DNA from: an uncultured Prevotellaceae bacterium
Lineage (GTDB): Bacteria; Bacteroidota; Bacteroidia; Bacteroidales; Bacteroidaceae
Assembly: GCA_900315095.1 (NCBI GenBank)
Contig: OMXS01000010.1
Span: 1-64,000 of the forward strand
Reading direction: 5' to 3'
DNA length: 64,000 nt
Below, piece by piece: positions 34,360-42,820 of this stretch. The notes under the pieces were generated by a model. The model was given only the letters and a program-made list of their open reading frames with translations. It ran no database searches and was not told the origin of the DNA. The position numbers and the translations under genes were made by a program. Within the stretch, counting starts at the first letter, position 1. The number at the start of each line of letters is the position of its first letter.

Positions 34360-34905
34360 ATGGAAGACCGCTTGAAATGCACCATAGAGAGATATACGGC
34401 TGAGATTGACGCGAAGACATATATCGAGAAGTTCCGCAATGCAGACTATTTCGTGACGCTCTGCCAGCAATGCGGAAACTACGGTCGCCGCTATGGTTGC
34501 CCGCCCTTCGACAATGACACCCTTGCGGATATAAAAAAGTATGAAAGAGTGCGGATTTTAGGAGTTAAAATCACGCCGAATGACAAAAGCCTGCCTCTCG
34601 AAGCCGCTAACGACCTGATGAAACCCGTGATTGACGAGATGAACAAGGAACTGCTTGAAACCGAGAAATCGTTAGCGGGCATGTGTTTCGGCTTTGTCGG
34701 TTCATGCCCTTATTGCGGCGGTGCCCCGTGCGCCAGAATAGAAGGCAAGCCGTGCAAGCATCCCGACAAGGTGCGCCCCTCATTGGAGGCCTACGGCTTC
34801 GACATCAGCAAGACCGCCAAGGAACTGTTGGGACTGGAAATAAAATGGAGCGAGCAAGGACTCATTCCCGAGTACCTCACCCTTGTATGCGGAATCTTTT
34901 ATTAG
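34360..34905 (+). CDS. DUF2284 cysteine-rich metal-binding protein
   Basis: The 181-residue cytoplasmic protein has the DUF2284 cysteine pattern: CQQCGNYGRRYGCPPF (about residues 37-52), then CFGFVGSCPYCGGAPCARIE and GKPCKHPDKVRPSLEAYG. Such arrangements suggest an iron-sulfur or zinc site, and relatives occur in anaerobes near corrinoid or radical-SAM genes. No partner is seen here. The start is the ATG at 34360, after the TAnnTTTG element; the longer frame from 34330 overlaps the promoter. Confidence 0.78.
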   Translation: MEDRLKCTIERYTAEIDAKTYIEKFRNADYFVTLCQQCGNYGRRYGCPPFDNDTLADIKKYERVRILGVKITPNDKSLPLEAANDLMKPVIDEMNKELLETEKSLAGMCFGFVGSCPYCGGAPCARIEGKPCKHPDKVRPSLEAYGFDISKTAKELLGLEIKWSEQGLIPEYLTLVCGIFY

Positions 34906-34936
34906 AGTAGCTATTTACTTTTGCTCCATCCATAAC

Positions 34937-35106
34937 GTTTCCCCGCCCCTATAAGTTCCCCTCGCCCTTTGGAGAGGGGTTAGGGGTGAGGCCTTGGGGG
35001 AAGGGGTGGGGTCAGTAATTAAAGGAAGGAGATAAAAGGAGATAAAAGGAGATAGAGGACATCACAGTCCCCACCCCTGGCCCCTCCCCTTCAGGGGCGG
35101 GGAAAC
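34937..35106. repeat. 170-bp GC-rich palindromic element with 14-bp terminal inverted repeats
   Basis: GTTTCCCCGCCCCT (34937-34950) and AGGGGCGGGGAAAC (35093-35106) are perfect complements. Between them lie further C-rich and G-rich pairs and a solo copy of the 33-bp cassette repeat. AAC flanks both ends, which could be a 3-bp target duplication or chance. No ORF is seen; the rest of 34906-35210 holds only A/T-rich spacer. Confidence 0.6.
35028..35060 (-). repeat. Solo copy of the 33-bp four-helix-bundle cassette repeat
   Basis: The sequence of GGAGATAAAA units matches the right cassette repeat (13752-13784, read on the minus strand) at 31 of 33 positions by eye. No four-helix-bundle ORF is attached, so it may be a remnant or a target. 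Confidence 0.65.
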
Positions 35107-35210
35107 AACGGTCGCTGGCCGAAGGGGAAAGGAACTTTCAACAAGACTTCAACATTGTCCTTTCTTTACTTGTTGGTATAATTGCATTTTTGACCATACA
35201 AACACCCCGA

Positions 35211-35381
35211 TTACAGCATTTTCTTTATCTCCTCGTCGGTCTTTGTGAGACGGTCACGACAGAGTTTTATCAGTTGTTGCGCACGCTTCAACTGCTCGGT
35301 CATCTCGTCGATGCCCACCTCGTTGTTCTCCATTTTCGACACTATCTGTTCCAGTTCCTTTAGTGCTTCTTCGTATTTCAT
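35211..35381 (-). CDS. xseB: Exodeoxyribonuclease VII small subunit
   Basis: The 56-residue protein starts at the ATG at 35379-35381 and ends with TAA at 35211-35213. It reads MKYEEALKELEQIVSKMENN, then a second helix with EMTEQLKRAQQLIKLCRDRL and the end KTDEEIKKML. This two-helix layout is typical of XseB, which binds the large subunit in multiple copies. It is 21 bases downstream of xseA, the usual order in this phylum. It is short because these subunits are normally 55-85 residues. Confidence 0.9.
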   Translation of the reverse strand: MKYEEALKELEQIVSKMENNEVGIDEMTEQLKRAQQLIKLCRDRLTKTDEEIKKML

Positions 35382-35402
35382 GCTTTATTTAATGTTTAAA
35401 TG

Positions 35403-36839
35403 TTAATGCTTGGTTTTTAGCGTGTTACGCACTTCTGATTGAACAACTCCTTTCTCCACTCTCGTCTCTAAAACGTCACCAGGTTTCAGTTGCGAGGCAT
35501 CACGCACAACGATGCCATTATGAGTGGTGATGCTATACCCGCGCTTCAACAAAAGCATAGGGTCGAGAGCCAAAGCTCGTTGCTCCAGCATCTGCAACCG
35601 ATGCTTCTGCTCCATCAGCAAACGACTGGCCAGCGGCAGCATATTGCCCTCCATGATGTCTATCTTATGACTGTTGTTGCTCACGCCTTGTTGCGCGGCG
35701 TTTATAATCTTCTGCAACACACGGTCCAGCCGGTGCTCCTCCTTCTCTCTCACAAGGGAGAAAAGCGACGGTATCTTCTCCGACGCCCGCATGAGTCTCA
35801 TCTGCTCCGTCTCCATTCGTTGCTTGGCGTTTGCAGCAAGCATGGTTTGGGCGTCTTGCAGGTAATCCCACACGCGCTTTAGGTTCTCTATCAGGAATGC
35901 CGCGGCTGCCGTGGGCGTCTTCACCCGTGTGTGACTTATCATGTCCAGAACACTCTCGTCGCGCTCATGACCGATGCCGGTGATTACGGGAAGCGGGAAC
36001 TGAGCCACATTCTCGGCCAGTGCCAGAGTGTCGAAGCCTGAAAGGTCGCTCGTGGCGCCTCCACCTCTTATTATTACAACGCAATCGAAGGCGGAGGGTT
36101 CTTTCTCCGCTTCGCTTTGAAAGCGCCCCTTCGGGTCGAGCGGAGGGTTGAAGGTTCTTTCTCCGCTTCGCTTTGAAAGCGCCCCTTCGGGTCGAGCGGA
36201 GGGTTGAGGGGAAGACATTGAGGCGTATATCTTGTTCAGCGCGTCGATGATGCTCTGCTCCACCCCCTCGCCTTGCATCGTGGCGGGAAACAGTTGTGTG
36301 ACGAACTTGAACCCGTAGGCATTGCTCTCCAGCTGGTTCACGAAGTCGCCATACCCAGCCGCGTTGGCGCTGCTTATCACCGCTATGTGCTGGCAGAAGA
36401 GCGGCATCTCTAGTTCCTTCTGCATGTCGAACACCCCCTCGCGTTTCAGCTGGTCGATGATGGCCTGTCTCTTGCGCGCCATATCGCCCAAGGTGTAGGT
36501 AGGGTCGATGTCGCTTATTATCCATGAGAAGCCATAGGCGGGGTGGAAATTGGCGCCGACGAGCATCAGCACCTTCATCCCCGTGTGCAACCGTTGCCCC
36601 GTAACCTTCTCGAACAGCGGTCCCACGGTGCTCCATGTGCTTGCCCAGCACTTGGCAGAGGCGCGCGCCACAGGAGTGTTCGTGCCCTCAGCCTTCTCTA
36701 TGAGGTCGATGTAGCAATGTCCGCGCACCTCACGGAGTTCCGAAATCTCTGCCTCCACCCAGTATTCTCGGGGCATCCCCACCTCGATTACCTCGGCGAG
36801 CAGCTGGTTCAGTTCAAGGAGCGATAGCGTCTGTTTCAT
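35403..36839 (-). CDS. xseA: Exodeoxyribonuclease VII large subunit
   Basis: The 478-residue nuclease subunit has the N-terminal OB fold (SLLELNQLLAEVIE, WVEAEISELREVRGHCYIDL), the central domain with VVIIRGGGATSDLSGFD, PVITGIGHERDESVLD and RVKTPTAAAAFL, and a C-terminal coiled region ending in KRGYSITTHNG. It degrades single-stranded DNA in mismatch and damage repair. About 42 residues between IYAS and FDCVV (roughly 208-250) are not part of the family and come from two tandem copies of a 56-bp palindromic element. It overlaps the protease gene by 26 bases. Confidence 0.93.
   Translation of the reverse strand: MKQTLSLLELNQLLAEVIEVGMPREYWVEAEISELREVRGHCYIDLIEKAEGTNTPVARASAKCWASTWSTVGPLFEKVTGQRLHTGMKVLMLVGANFHPAYGFSWIISDIDPTYTLGDMARKRQAIIDQLKREGVFDMQKELEMPLFCQHIAVISSANAAGYGDFVNQLESNAYGFKFVTQLFPATMQGEGVEQSIIDALNKIYASMSSPQPSARPEGALSKRSGERTFNPPLDPKGRFQSEAEKEPSAFDCVVIIRGGGATSDLSGFDTLALAENVAQFPLPVITGIGHERDESVLDMISHTRVKTPTAAAAFLIENLKRVWDYLQDAQTMLAANAKQRMETEQMRLMRASEKIPSLFSLVREKEEHRLDRVLQKIINAAQQGVSNNSHKIDIMEGNMLPLASRLLMEQKHRLQMLEQRALALDPMLLLKRGYSITTHNGIVVRDASQLKPGDVLETRVEKGVVQSEVRNTLKTKH
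36097..36208. repeat. Tandem 56-bp palindromic element inside xseA
   Basis: Two copies (36097-36152 and 36153-36208) are identical over nearly their whole length, sharing CTCCGCTTCGCTTTGAAAGC and GGGTCGAGCGGAGGG. Because 56 is not a multiple of three, xseA reads them in two different frames (PSARPEGALSKRSGER then PPLDPKGRFQSEAEKE), both free of stops. All three sense frames of a copy are open. Confidence 0.85.
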
Positions 36840-38217
36840 GTTTTCCTTGTTTCAATGCCTTGGTGAAGTCGGGCAAGCCGTAGCCATATACATTATCCGG
36901 ATGCTCATAGTTGTTGCCGCTCTGGCGCACCAGTTCTATTATCTCTCGTGCCGTCTTGTCGGGCAATGCCTGCCACAGACACGCCACCATACCGCTTATT
37001 ACGGGTGTCGAGAACGATGTTCCCGTCTCGCTTGTCAGCGTTCCGCGGCCACTCACCACAGCCGTAGGCGAGCCAAGAGCCACCACATCAGGTTTCACGC
37101 GGCCGTCGGCGGTAGGACCGAGACTCGAGAACGAGGCGTTCACACCCTGCGGAGTCACCGCCCCCACGCTCAGCATGTCCTCGGCGTCGCTCGGGAAGTT
37201 TATCTTCTTCCACGTTCCCATGCCGTCGTTGCCAGCGCTGTTCACGTGTATAATGCCCTTCCCAGCCAGCATCGACGAGGTGCACGAGATTAGCGAGGTG
37301 TGCCCGTTCTGGTCGTAATAGTGATAACTCGTGGTCTTGTCGTCGAAGTCATGATACCCCAGCGAACTGCTTATCACGTCCACGCCCACGCTATCGGCAA
37401 ACTCGGCGGCGGCAGTCCAGTAGTCCTCCTCGGCGCTTGTCTCCGTAGCGTCATCCTCACAACGGAACAGCCAGAACGTGGCGTCGGGCGCGGTGCCTAT
37501 GAACAGCCCCGGCTCGTTCACCGCAATCACCGAGAGCGTCATCGTGCCGTGCGACTCCCCTCGGTACATGTCCTCCTTGTCCTTTGAGAGGAAGTCGTGC
37601 GTTCCCTCGATTTTTATCTTCGTCAAGGCAGGAATGCGGTCGGCGTTCATGAATCCAGCGTCAAACACCGCGATGGTCATCCCCTTGCCCGTATATCCAC
37701 GGCGGTGAAGACCCAGTCCGCCCACCATTTCTATCTGCTCTCGCGCCACGCCGTAGTTGTTGTCATATACGGTGTCCAGCTGGTTCAGTATGGTGTGGTA
37801 GCGGTCGCGCACATCGTTGTCCTTCTTTTCCTCGGGCTCCGTGTACACCTTCTTTGCAGAAGCCACGAAGGGCAAGTCCTGAATGTCCTTGTATTGCGAC
37901 GCCCTGTCGATGCCCACGAGCACCGTGTTGTTCCATTTGCTCTTCACTATGACCTCCGCCCCAGTCGCCTCAATACTCTTTATATAAGAAGGAGTTATGG
38001 GCAAGTCCGTGGAGTCGATTTCCAGATGCTGCCTGCGTCTCCTCTCTATCGCCTTCTGCGACAAGTACGCCTGCGGCTTGCCTATCGAGAACGGTGTCCC
38101 CCTCTTGTCCTTCAGCGTCAGTCGGTACAGATACTTATGCCCCGTGCCCCCCGCCATTGCCGACGAGCAACACATGACAAACAACGAAAGCAGTATAATA
38201 GTTGCGCTCTTCTTCAT
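36814..38217 (-). CDS. Secreted subtilisin-like serine protease (S8)
   Basis: The 467-residue protease has a signal peptide (1 to about 22) and a propeptide-like region, then the catalytic triad Asp186 (IAVFD186AGF), His223 (GESH223GTMT) and Ser401 (GTS401FSTPVISGMVACL). The oxyanion Asn lies in VNSAGND (about 326-331). No T9SS C-terminal domain is evident: the chain ends soon after the catalytic domain. It likely acts in the periplasm or is exported. It has a TAnnTTTG promoter and overlaps xseA by 26 bases, which would couple their translation. Confidence 0.9.
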   Translation of the reverse strand: MKKSATIILLSLFVMCCSSAMAGGTGHKYLYRLTLKDKRGTPFSIGKPQAYLSQKAIERRRRQHLEIDSTDLPITPSYIKSIEATGAEVIVKSKWNNTVLVGIDRASQYKDIQDLPFVASAKKVYTEPEEKKDNDVRDRYHTILNQLDTVYDNNYGVAREQIEMVGGLGLHRRGYTGKGMTIAVFDAGFMNADRIPALTKIKIEGTHDFLSKDKEDMYRGESHGTMTLSVIAVNEPGLFIGTAPDATFWLFRCEDDATETSAEEDYWTAAAEFADSVGVDVISSSLGYHDFDDKTTSYHYYDQNGHTSLISCTSSMLAGKGIIHVNSAGNDGMGTWKKINFPSDAEDMLSVGAVTPQGVNASFSSLGPTADGRVKPDVVALGSPTAVVSGRGTLTSETGTSFSTPVISGMVACLWQALPDKTAREIIELVRQSGNNYEHPDNVYGYGLPDFTKALKQGKHETDAIAP

Positions 38218-38239
38218 TTGGTTTAATCATTATCAACTG

Positions 38240-38247
38240 CAAAGATA
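38240..38247 (-). promoter_or_regulatory. TAnnTTTG promoter element for the S8 protease gene
   Basis: The minus strand reads TATCTTTG followed by CAGTTGATAA; the ATG is at 38217. Confidence 0.6.
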
Positions 38248-38310
38248 AGAATAATCCGCCAATAGACAAAGAATAATCCCGTTTTTCGTTGTTTAGCCCC
38301 CTTCAGCACC

Positions 38311-38476
38311 CGATTTAAATTGTAGGGGCTTCCGCATTCTTTGGCACGGATTACGCAGATTAACACGGAACATTTCCTCCTCCCACGATTTAAATTGTAG
38401 GGGCGCTCCCCCGTATGCGCCCGCAATGTAGTCCTCATGTTGGTGTAACGGGCGCACACAGGGGTGCGCCCCTACA
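38311..38476. repeat. Dispersed REP-like intergenic repeat, two copies plus inverted end
   Basis: CGATTTAAATTGTAGGGGC occurs at 38311-38329 and 38386-38404. TGTAGGGGCGC (38396-38406) pairs with GCGCCCCTACA (38466-38476), with CGGGCGCACACAGGGGTGCG inside. A segment CACGGATTACGCAGATTAAC lies between the copies. Both sequence types are seen as high-copy intergenic repeats in many Bacteroidota and other genomes (recalled, not searched). No ORF is present in 38248-38590. Confidence 0.7.
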
Positions 38477-38590
38477 CGTTGATGGTTTTTCTCCTCCTAG
38501 CAGGGGCGGGGAGTCGTTTGTGTTTGTTTTTGCGTTTGCGTAGATAATGTTTTTAATGCTGAAAAATTTGGTTTTTCGGTCTGCTTGCAC

Positions 38591-38598
38591 TATCTTTG
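38591..38598 (+). promoter_or_regulatory. TAnnTTTG promoter element for the MATE transporter gene
   Basis: TATCTTTG ends nine bases before the ATG at 38608. The 23 bases 38585-38607 are identical to the glycosyltransferase promoter at 5706-5728 (opposite strand). Confidence 0.65.
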
Positions 38599-38607
38599 CA
38601 CCATAAT

Positions 38608-39966
38608 ATGGATAACAAGAAAGCGACATTGGCCCTCGGGACTGAACCTGTGGGCAAACTCTTGGTGCAATATGCGACGCCGGCGATAGTGGCGATGATG
38701 GCTTCATCGCTCTATAACACGGTGGACAGCATATTCATCGGACAGGGCGTGGGAGCGATGGCGATATCGGGACTTGCCATCACGTTCCCTTTCATGAACC
38801 TGAGCGCGGCGTTCGGGGCTGCGATTGGCGTGGGCGCTTCTACTACGTTATCGGTGCGGCTGGGCCAGCGCGACTATAAGACGGCGCAACAGATACTGGG
38901 AAACACGGTGGTGCTGAACACTGTCATAGGCATTTTGTTCGGTGCTGTATGTCTCTTGTTCCTGCATCCTATACTTAGGTTTTTCGGCGCTACGGACAAC
39001 ACTCTGCCGTACGCGAGCGAGTATATGACGGTGATATTGCTTGGCAATGTCATCACTCACCAGTATTTCGGGCTTAACGCTCTGCTGAGGGCGGCGTCGA
39101 AACCGCGCATGGCGATGTATGCCACGATATTCACGGTGATGCTGAACACGGCGCTCGACCCGCTGTTCATCTATGTGTTCGACATGGGCATCAGGGGTGC
39201 GGCGATAGCGACGATAGTGGCGCAGACCACGGCGTTGCTATGGCAGTTGCGCATCTTCTCGGACAAGCGTGAGATGCTGCATTTCCAGAAGGGGTGTTAC
39301 AAGTTGCGCCTGGACATCGTGAAGAATATCCTTGCCATCGGCATGTCGCCGTTCTCGATGAATGCGTGCTCGTGCATCGTGGTGATTCTGATAAACACGG
39401 CGCTGGTGAGACACGGCGGCGATATGGCGGTGGGTGCCTACGGCATTGCCAACCGCATAGGTTTCCTGTTCTTCATGGTGATTATGGGCATCAACCAGGG
39501 GATGCAGCCTATAGTGGGCTATAACTACGGTGCGCTGAAGCTGGACCGTGTGATGCGTGCGCTGAAACTGGCCAGCATCGCCGCCACGCTGGTGATGACC
39601 GCGGGATGGCTTGTGGGCGAGCTGGTGCCCTACCCTTGCGCGCGTCTGTTCACGAGTGACGAGGGATTGCTGGCGATATCGGTGGATGCTATACGCATCA
39701 ACATGATTTGCTTCCCGTTGATAGGATTCCAGGCGGTGACGACGAACTTCTTCCAGTCGATAGGCAAGGCGAAGGTGAGCATGTTCCTCTCGCTCTCGCG
39801 ACAGATGATATTCCTCTTGCCGTTGCTGATTGTGTTGCCTCCGATGATGGGAGTGGACGGTGTGTGGTGGTCGTTGCCGGCCTCTGACACCATCTCGTTC
39901 TTCGTGACGCTGGCGATACTTATAAGATATATGAGAGAGTTTAAGGGAAGGGTGAAGGTGAGTTAA
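38608..39966 (+). CDS. MATE-family efflux transporter
   Basis: The 452-residue inner-membrane protein has twelve predicted helices in two halves. Family blocks are LVQYATPAIVAMMASSLYNTVDSIFIG near the start, IGQ-like turns, and the second-half motif GINQGMQPIVGYNYGA. It expels cationic drugs or metabolites using a sodium or proton gradient; the substrate is not readable. The start is the ATG just after the promoter; the upstream in-frame TTG lies in the -7 element. It is followed by a hairpin and the cytidylate-kinase-like gene. Confidence 0.9.
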   Translation: MDNKKATLALGTEPVGKLLVQYATPAIVAMMASSLYNTVDSIFIGQGVGAMAISGLAITFPFMNLSAAFGAAIGVGASTTLSVRLGQRDYKTAQQILGNTVVLNTVIGILFGAVCLLFLHPILRFFGATDNTLPYASEYMTVILLGNVITHQYFGLNALLRAASKPRMAMYATIFTVMLNTALDPLFIYVFDMGIRGAAIATIVAQTTALLWQLRIFSDKREMLHFQKGCYKLRLDIVKNILAIGMSPFSMNACSCIVVILINTALVRHGGDMAVGAYGIANRIGFLFFMVIMGINQGMQPIVGYNYGALKLDRVMRALKLASIAATLVMTAGWLVGELVPYPCARLFTSDEGLLAISVDAIRINMICFPLIGFQAVTTNFFQSIGKAKVSMFLSLSRQMIFLLPLLIVLPPMMGVDGVWWSLPASDTISFFVTLAILIRYMREFKGRVKVS

Positions 39967-40012
39967 ACCCAAAGCCTCTCCCCTGCCCCTCCCCCGTAGG
40001 GAGGGGTTGGGT
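39967..40012. terminator. GC-rich hairpin after the MATE gene
   Basis: CCCCTCCC (39986-39993) and GGGAGGGG (39999-40006) form a stem with the 5-base loop CCGTA. ACCCAA (39967-39972) and TTGGGT (40007-40012) add an outer pair. No long U-run follows. It belongs to the same C-rich/G-rich style as the element at 34937-35106. Confidence 0.55.
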
Positions 40013-40070
40013 CACATACTCTTGTGATATGGGGGCTTTAACCTCCTTACAACTACTTTTAAAAAGAAAT

Positions 40071-40700
40071 ATGGAGAAAAAAATAATTATAAACATCGGA
40101 CGACAGCTCGGTTCGGGCGGCGGAGAAATCGCGAGAATTCTTGCGGAGGAGTTTGGATGCAAGCTCTACGACAAGGAGCTGCTGAACCTTGCGGCTAAGG
40201 AGAGCGGTTTCTCGGAGAAGGTGTTCGAGCAGAACGACGAGCAGAAGGGTTTTCTGCGCTCGTTGTTCCACATGCATGCGCCGCACATCAGCGACAACAA
40301 CTTCTACAAGAGCGATTTCTCGCAGGAGAGTCTGTTCCAGTTTCAGAGTGACGCGATACGGAAGGCGGCCGAGAAGGGCTCGTGCATCTTCGTGGGGCGT
40401 TGCGCCGACTATGTGTTGAGAGACATGAAGGGTGTGGTAAACATATTCATAACTGCCGACATGGACCAGCGCATTCAGGCGGTGTGCAAGAGGCACGGAT
40501 GCGACCGCGCCACGGCACGCAAGATAATAACAAGCAAGGAGGACCAGCGCTCGTCATACTATAACTACTACACGGGACAGAAATGGGGCAACGCGGAGAA
40601 CTATCATCTCTGCATCAACTCGTCTGTCTTGGGTATCGAGGGCACTGCTGAGTTTATCAAGAGGTTCATCAAGAATGAAGAAGATAGGAATAATAAGTGA
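40071..40700 (+). CDS. Cytidylate kinase-like family protein
   Basis: The 209-residue cytoplasmic protein has a P-loop-like motif INIGRQLGSGGGEIAR (residues 7-22) and SGFSEKVFEQND, FVGRCADYVL and a lid-like RATARKIITSKEDQRSSYYN segment. These features place it in the cytidylate kinase-like group, which differs from true Cmk; the substrate is not known. I start at ATG 40071 (MEKKIII) with a purine-rich leader. It overlaps the phosphodiesterase gene by 26 bases. Confidence 0.78.
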   Translation: MEKKIIINIGRQLGSGGGEIARILAEEFGCKLYDKELLNLAAKESGFSEKVFEQNDEQKGFLRSLFHMHAPHISDNNFYKSDFSQESLFQFQSDAIRKAAEKGSCIFVGRCADYVLRDMKGVVNIFITADMDQRIQAVCKRHGCDRATARKIITSKEDQRSSYYNYYTGQKWGNAENYHLCINSSVLGIEGTAEFIKRFIKNEEDRNNK

Positions 40701-41187
40701 CACCCACTCGTTCTGGGACGAGAAGTACCTGCATTACTTCGAGCCGTGCGACGAGATATGGCACGCTGGCGACATCGAGTCGGTGGAGGTGGCGGAACGA
40801 CTGGCGGCATTCAGACCTCTAAGGGCGGTGTGCGGCAATTGCGACGGCGGCGACCTGAGACTGATGTTCCCTGAGGTGCTTCGATGGAAATGCGAGGAGG
40901 TGGACGTGCTGATGAAGCATATCGGAGGCTATCCGGGGAAATATGACCCGAGCATCAGGGAGAAGATTATGGCTAACCCGCCACAAATGTTCATCAGCGG
41001 CCACTCACACATACTGAAGGTGCAATACGACCGCAACCTTAACCTGCTGCACATCAATCCAGGGGCGGCGGGAATGCAGGGATGGCAAAGGGACCGCACG
41101 CTGGTGCGCATCACCATTGACGGCAATATGTTCCGCGATGCCGAAGTAATTAAACTGGCGGAACGCGGACAAGGCAATTTATTTTAA
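40675..41187 (+). CDS. YfcE/MJ0936-type metallophosphoesterase
   Basis: The 170-residue enzyme has the full calcineurin-like metal set: D9-T-H11, G32-D33, G-N55-C-D and H82, then G109-H110-S-H112. Family members cleave phosphodiester bonds in small molecules using manganese. No signal peptide is present, so it is cytoplasmic. It overlaps the kinase-like gene and ends 32 bases before rfbB. Confidence 0.87.
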   Translation: MKKIGIISDTHSFWDEKYLHYFEPCDEIWHAGDIESVEVAERLAAFRPLRAVCGNCDGGDLRLMFPEVLRWKCEEVDVLMKHIGGYPGKYDPSIREKIMANPPQMFISGHSHILKVQYDRNLNLLHINPGAAGMQGWQRDRTLVRITIDGNMFRDAEVIKLAERGQGNLF

Positions 41188-41219
41188 TATTCCACGTTAT
41201 TAATAAAAACAACATAATT

Positions 41220-42353
41220 ATGAAGACAATCGTTATCACCGGCGGTGCCGGATTTATTGGAAGTCATGTGGTAAGACTTTTCGTGAACAAGTATCCCGAC
41301 TACCACATCATCAACCTGGACAAACTGACTTATGCAGGCAACCTCGCCAACCTCAAGGACATCGAGGACAAGCCTAACTATGAGTTCGTGAAGATGGACA
41401 TCTGCGACTTCGACGCATTCTACAAACTGATGCAGGAGAAGAAGGTGGATGGTATCATACACCTCGCCGCCGAGAGTCATGTGGACCGCTCCATCAAAGA
41501 CCCGTTCACCTTCGCACAGACCAACGTGATGGGTACGTTGTCATTGCTCCAGGCCGCTAAGCTCTACTGGGAGTCGTTGCCGGAGAAATATGAGGGCAAG
41601 CGTTTCTATCACATCTCTACCGACGAGGTGTACGGCGCGCTGGAACTGACTCACCCCGAAGGCATCGAGCCTCCATTCACAACAACGGCATCATCGGCAG
41701 AGCATCATCTGGCTTACGGCGACAAGTTCTTCCTCGAGACAACAAAATACAACCCTCACTCGCCATACTCGGCGGCGAAGGCTTCGAGCGACCACTTCGT
41801 GCGCGCATTCCACGACACCTACGGAATGCCGGTGGTGGTGACCAACTGCTCTAACAACTATGGTCCTTATCAGTTCCCAGAGAAGCTGATTCCGTTGTTC
41901 ATCAACAACATCCGCCACCGCAAACCGCTGCCAGTATATGGCAAGGGCGAGAACGTGCGCGACTGGCTGTTCGTGGAGGACCACGCCCGTGCTATCGACC
42001 TCATTTTCCACAAGGGTAAGATTGCCGAGACATATAACATCGGCGGTTTCAATGAGTGGAAGAACATCGACATCATCAAGGTGGTTATCAACACCGTTGA
42101 CCGTCTGCTGGGACGCAAGGAAGGCGAGGACATGGACCTCATCACCTTCGTTACCGACCGCGCCGGACATGACCTCCGCTATGCTATCGACTCTTCTAAA
42201 CTCCAGAGAGAACTGGGATGGGAACCCTCACTCCAGTTTGAGGAAGGCATCGAGAAAACCGTTCGCTGGTATCTGGACAACCAGGAGTGGCTCGATAACG
42301 TAACAAGTGGCGACTATCAGAAGTATTACGAGAAAATGTATAAGGACAGATGA
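41220..42353 (+). CDS. rfbB: dTDP-glucose 4,6-dehydratase
   Basis: The 377-residue extended short-chain dehydrogenase converts dTDP-glucose to dTDP-4-keto-6-deoxyglucose. The NAD motif G8-G-A-G-F-I-G14 is followed by STDEVYG (about 133) and the catalytic YxxxK in SPYSAAK (about 182), then NCSNNYGPYQFPEKLIPL and GGFNEWKN. Its product is the substrate for the FdtA-like isomerase encoded downstream. It opens a run of genes linked by ATGA overlaps. The thymidylyltransferase rfbA is not in the window. Confidence 0.94.
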   Translation: MKTIVITGGAGFIGSHVVRLFVNKYPDYHIINLDKLTYAGNLANLKDIEDKPNYEFVKMDICDFDAFYKLMQEKKVDGIIHLAAESHVDRSIKDPFTFAQTNVMGTLSLLQAAKLYWESLPEKYEGKRFYHISTDEVYGALELTHPEGIEPPFTTTASSAEHHLAYGDKFFLETTKYNPHSPYSAAKASSDHFVRAFHDTYGMPVVVTNCSNNYGPYQFPEKLIPLFINNIRHRKPLPVYGKGENVRDWLFVEDHARAIDLIFHKGKIAETYNIGGFNEWKNIDIIKVVINTVDRLLGRKEGEDMDLITFVTDRAGHDLRYAIDSSKLQRELGWEPSLQFEEGIEKTVRWYLDNQEWLDNVTSGDYQKYYEKMYKDR

Positions 42354-42820
42354 AGCCATTAATATCATTACTTCTTTTAATATCATGCATATCAACTCAT
42401 GCACAAGACATTGAGTTGAAGACACATAATGATTCCTTGTCGTATGCTGTGGGAATAGTAATGTCAAATGTTGTTTTTCCAGGATATGCGGACTATATTA
42501 AAACTGAAAATGATATCGAGAGTTTTTTTGAGGGAGCGGAAGAGTCTCTTAATGATACAATAAGTGACATAAATACGATTCCTCATCAAACAATAAATCC
42601 GCAAATAATTGGCAAGGTATACGGTCTGACACTTAAAATGTTCAGTTCAGCAATTGAGGGACATCCAGAAATACAATTAAATCCCTCCTTTATTCTGAAT
42701 GGACTAAAAGATAAAGTAAGAGGTCGACGACTGCAATTATCTGATATGCAAGTATATAAATTGTATCATTCCTTATATAAAGATTCTACGGAATTAAAAG
42801 AAATAACTGAGGATAAATGA
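42350..42820 (+). CDS. Small secreted FKBP_N-like protein
   Basis: The 156-residue product has a signal peptide ([15 protein letters not shown]) and then [16 protein letters not shown], resembling the N-terminal dimerisation domain of FkpA/Mip peptidyl-prolyl isomerases. The catalytic FKBP domain is missing: the chain ends after the helical part ([15 protein letters not shown]). The DNA is clearly more A/T-rich than rfbB and purT, yet the gene overlaps both by exactly four bases (ATGA). That mix of foreign composition and tight coupling is odd. Function is unknown. Confidence 0.65.
   Translation: MKPLISLLLLISCISTHAQDIELKTHNDSLSYAVGIVMSNVVFPGYADYIKTENDIESFFEGAEESLNDTISDINTIPHQTINPQIIGKVYGLTLKMFSSAIEGHPEIQLNPSFILNGLKDKVRGRRLQLSDMQVYKLYHSLYKDSTELKEITEDK

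Noticed and set aside
38311-38476. REP-like GC-rich repeat considered as a novel element
   Set aside because: Sequences of the TGTAGGGGCGC type and CACGGATTACGCAGATTAAC type are, as far as I recall, common dispersed repeats in many genomes, so it is listed as a repeat but not as a finding.
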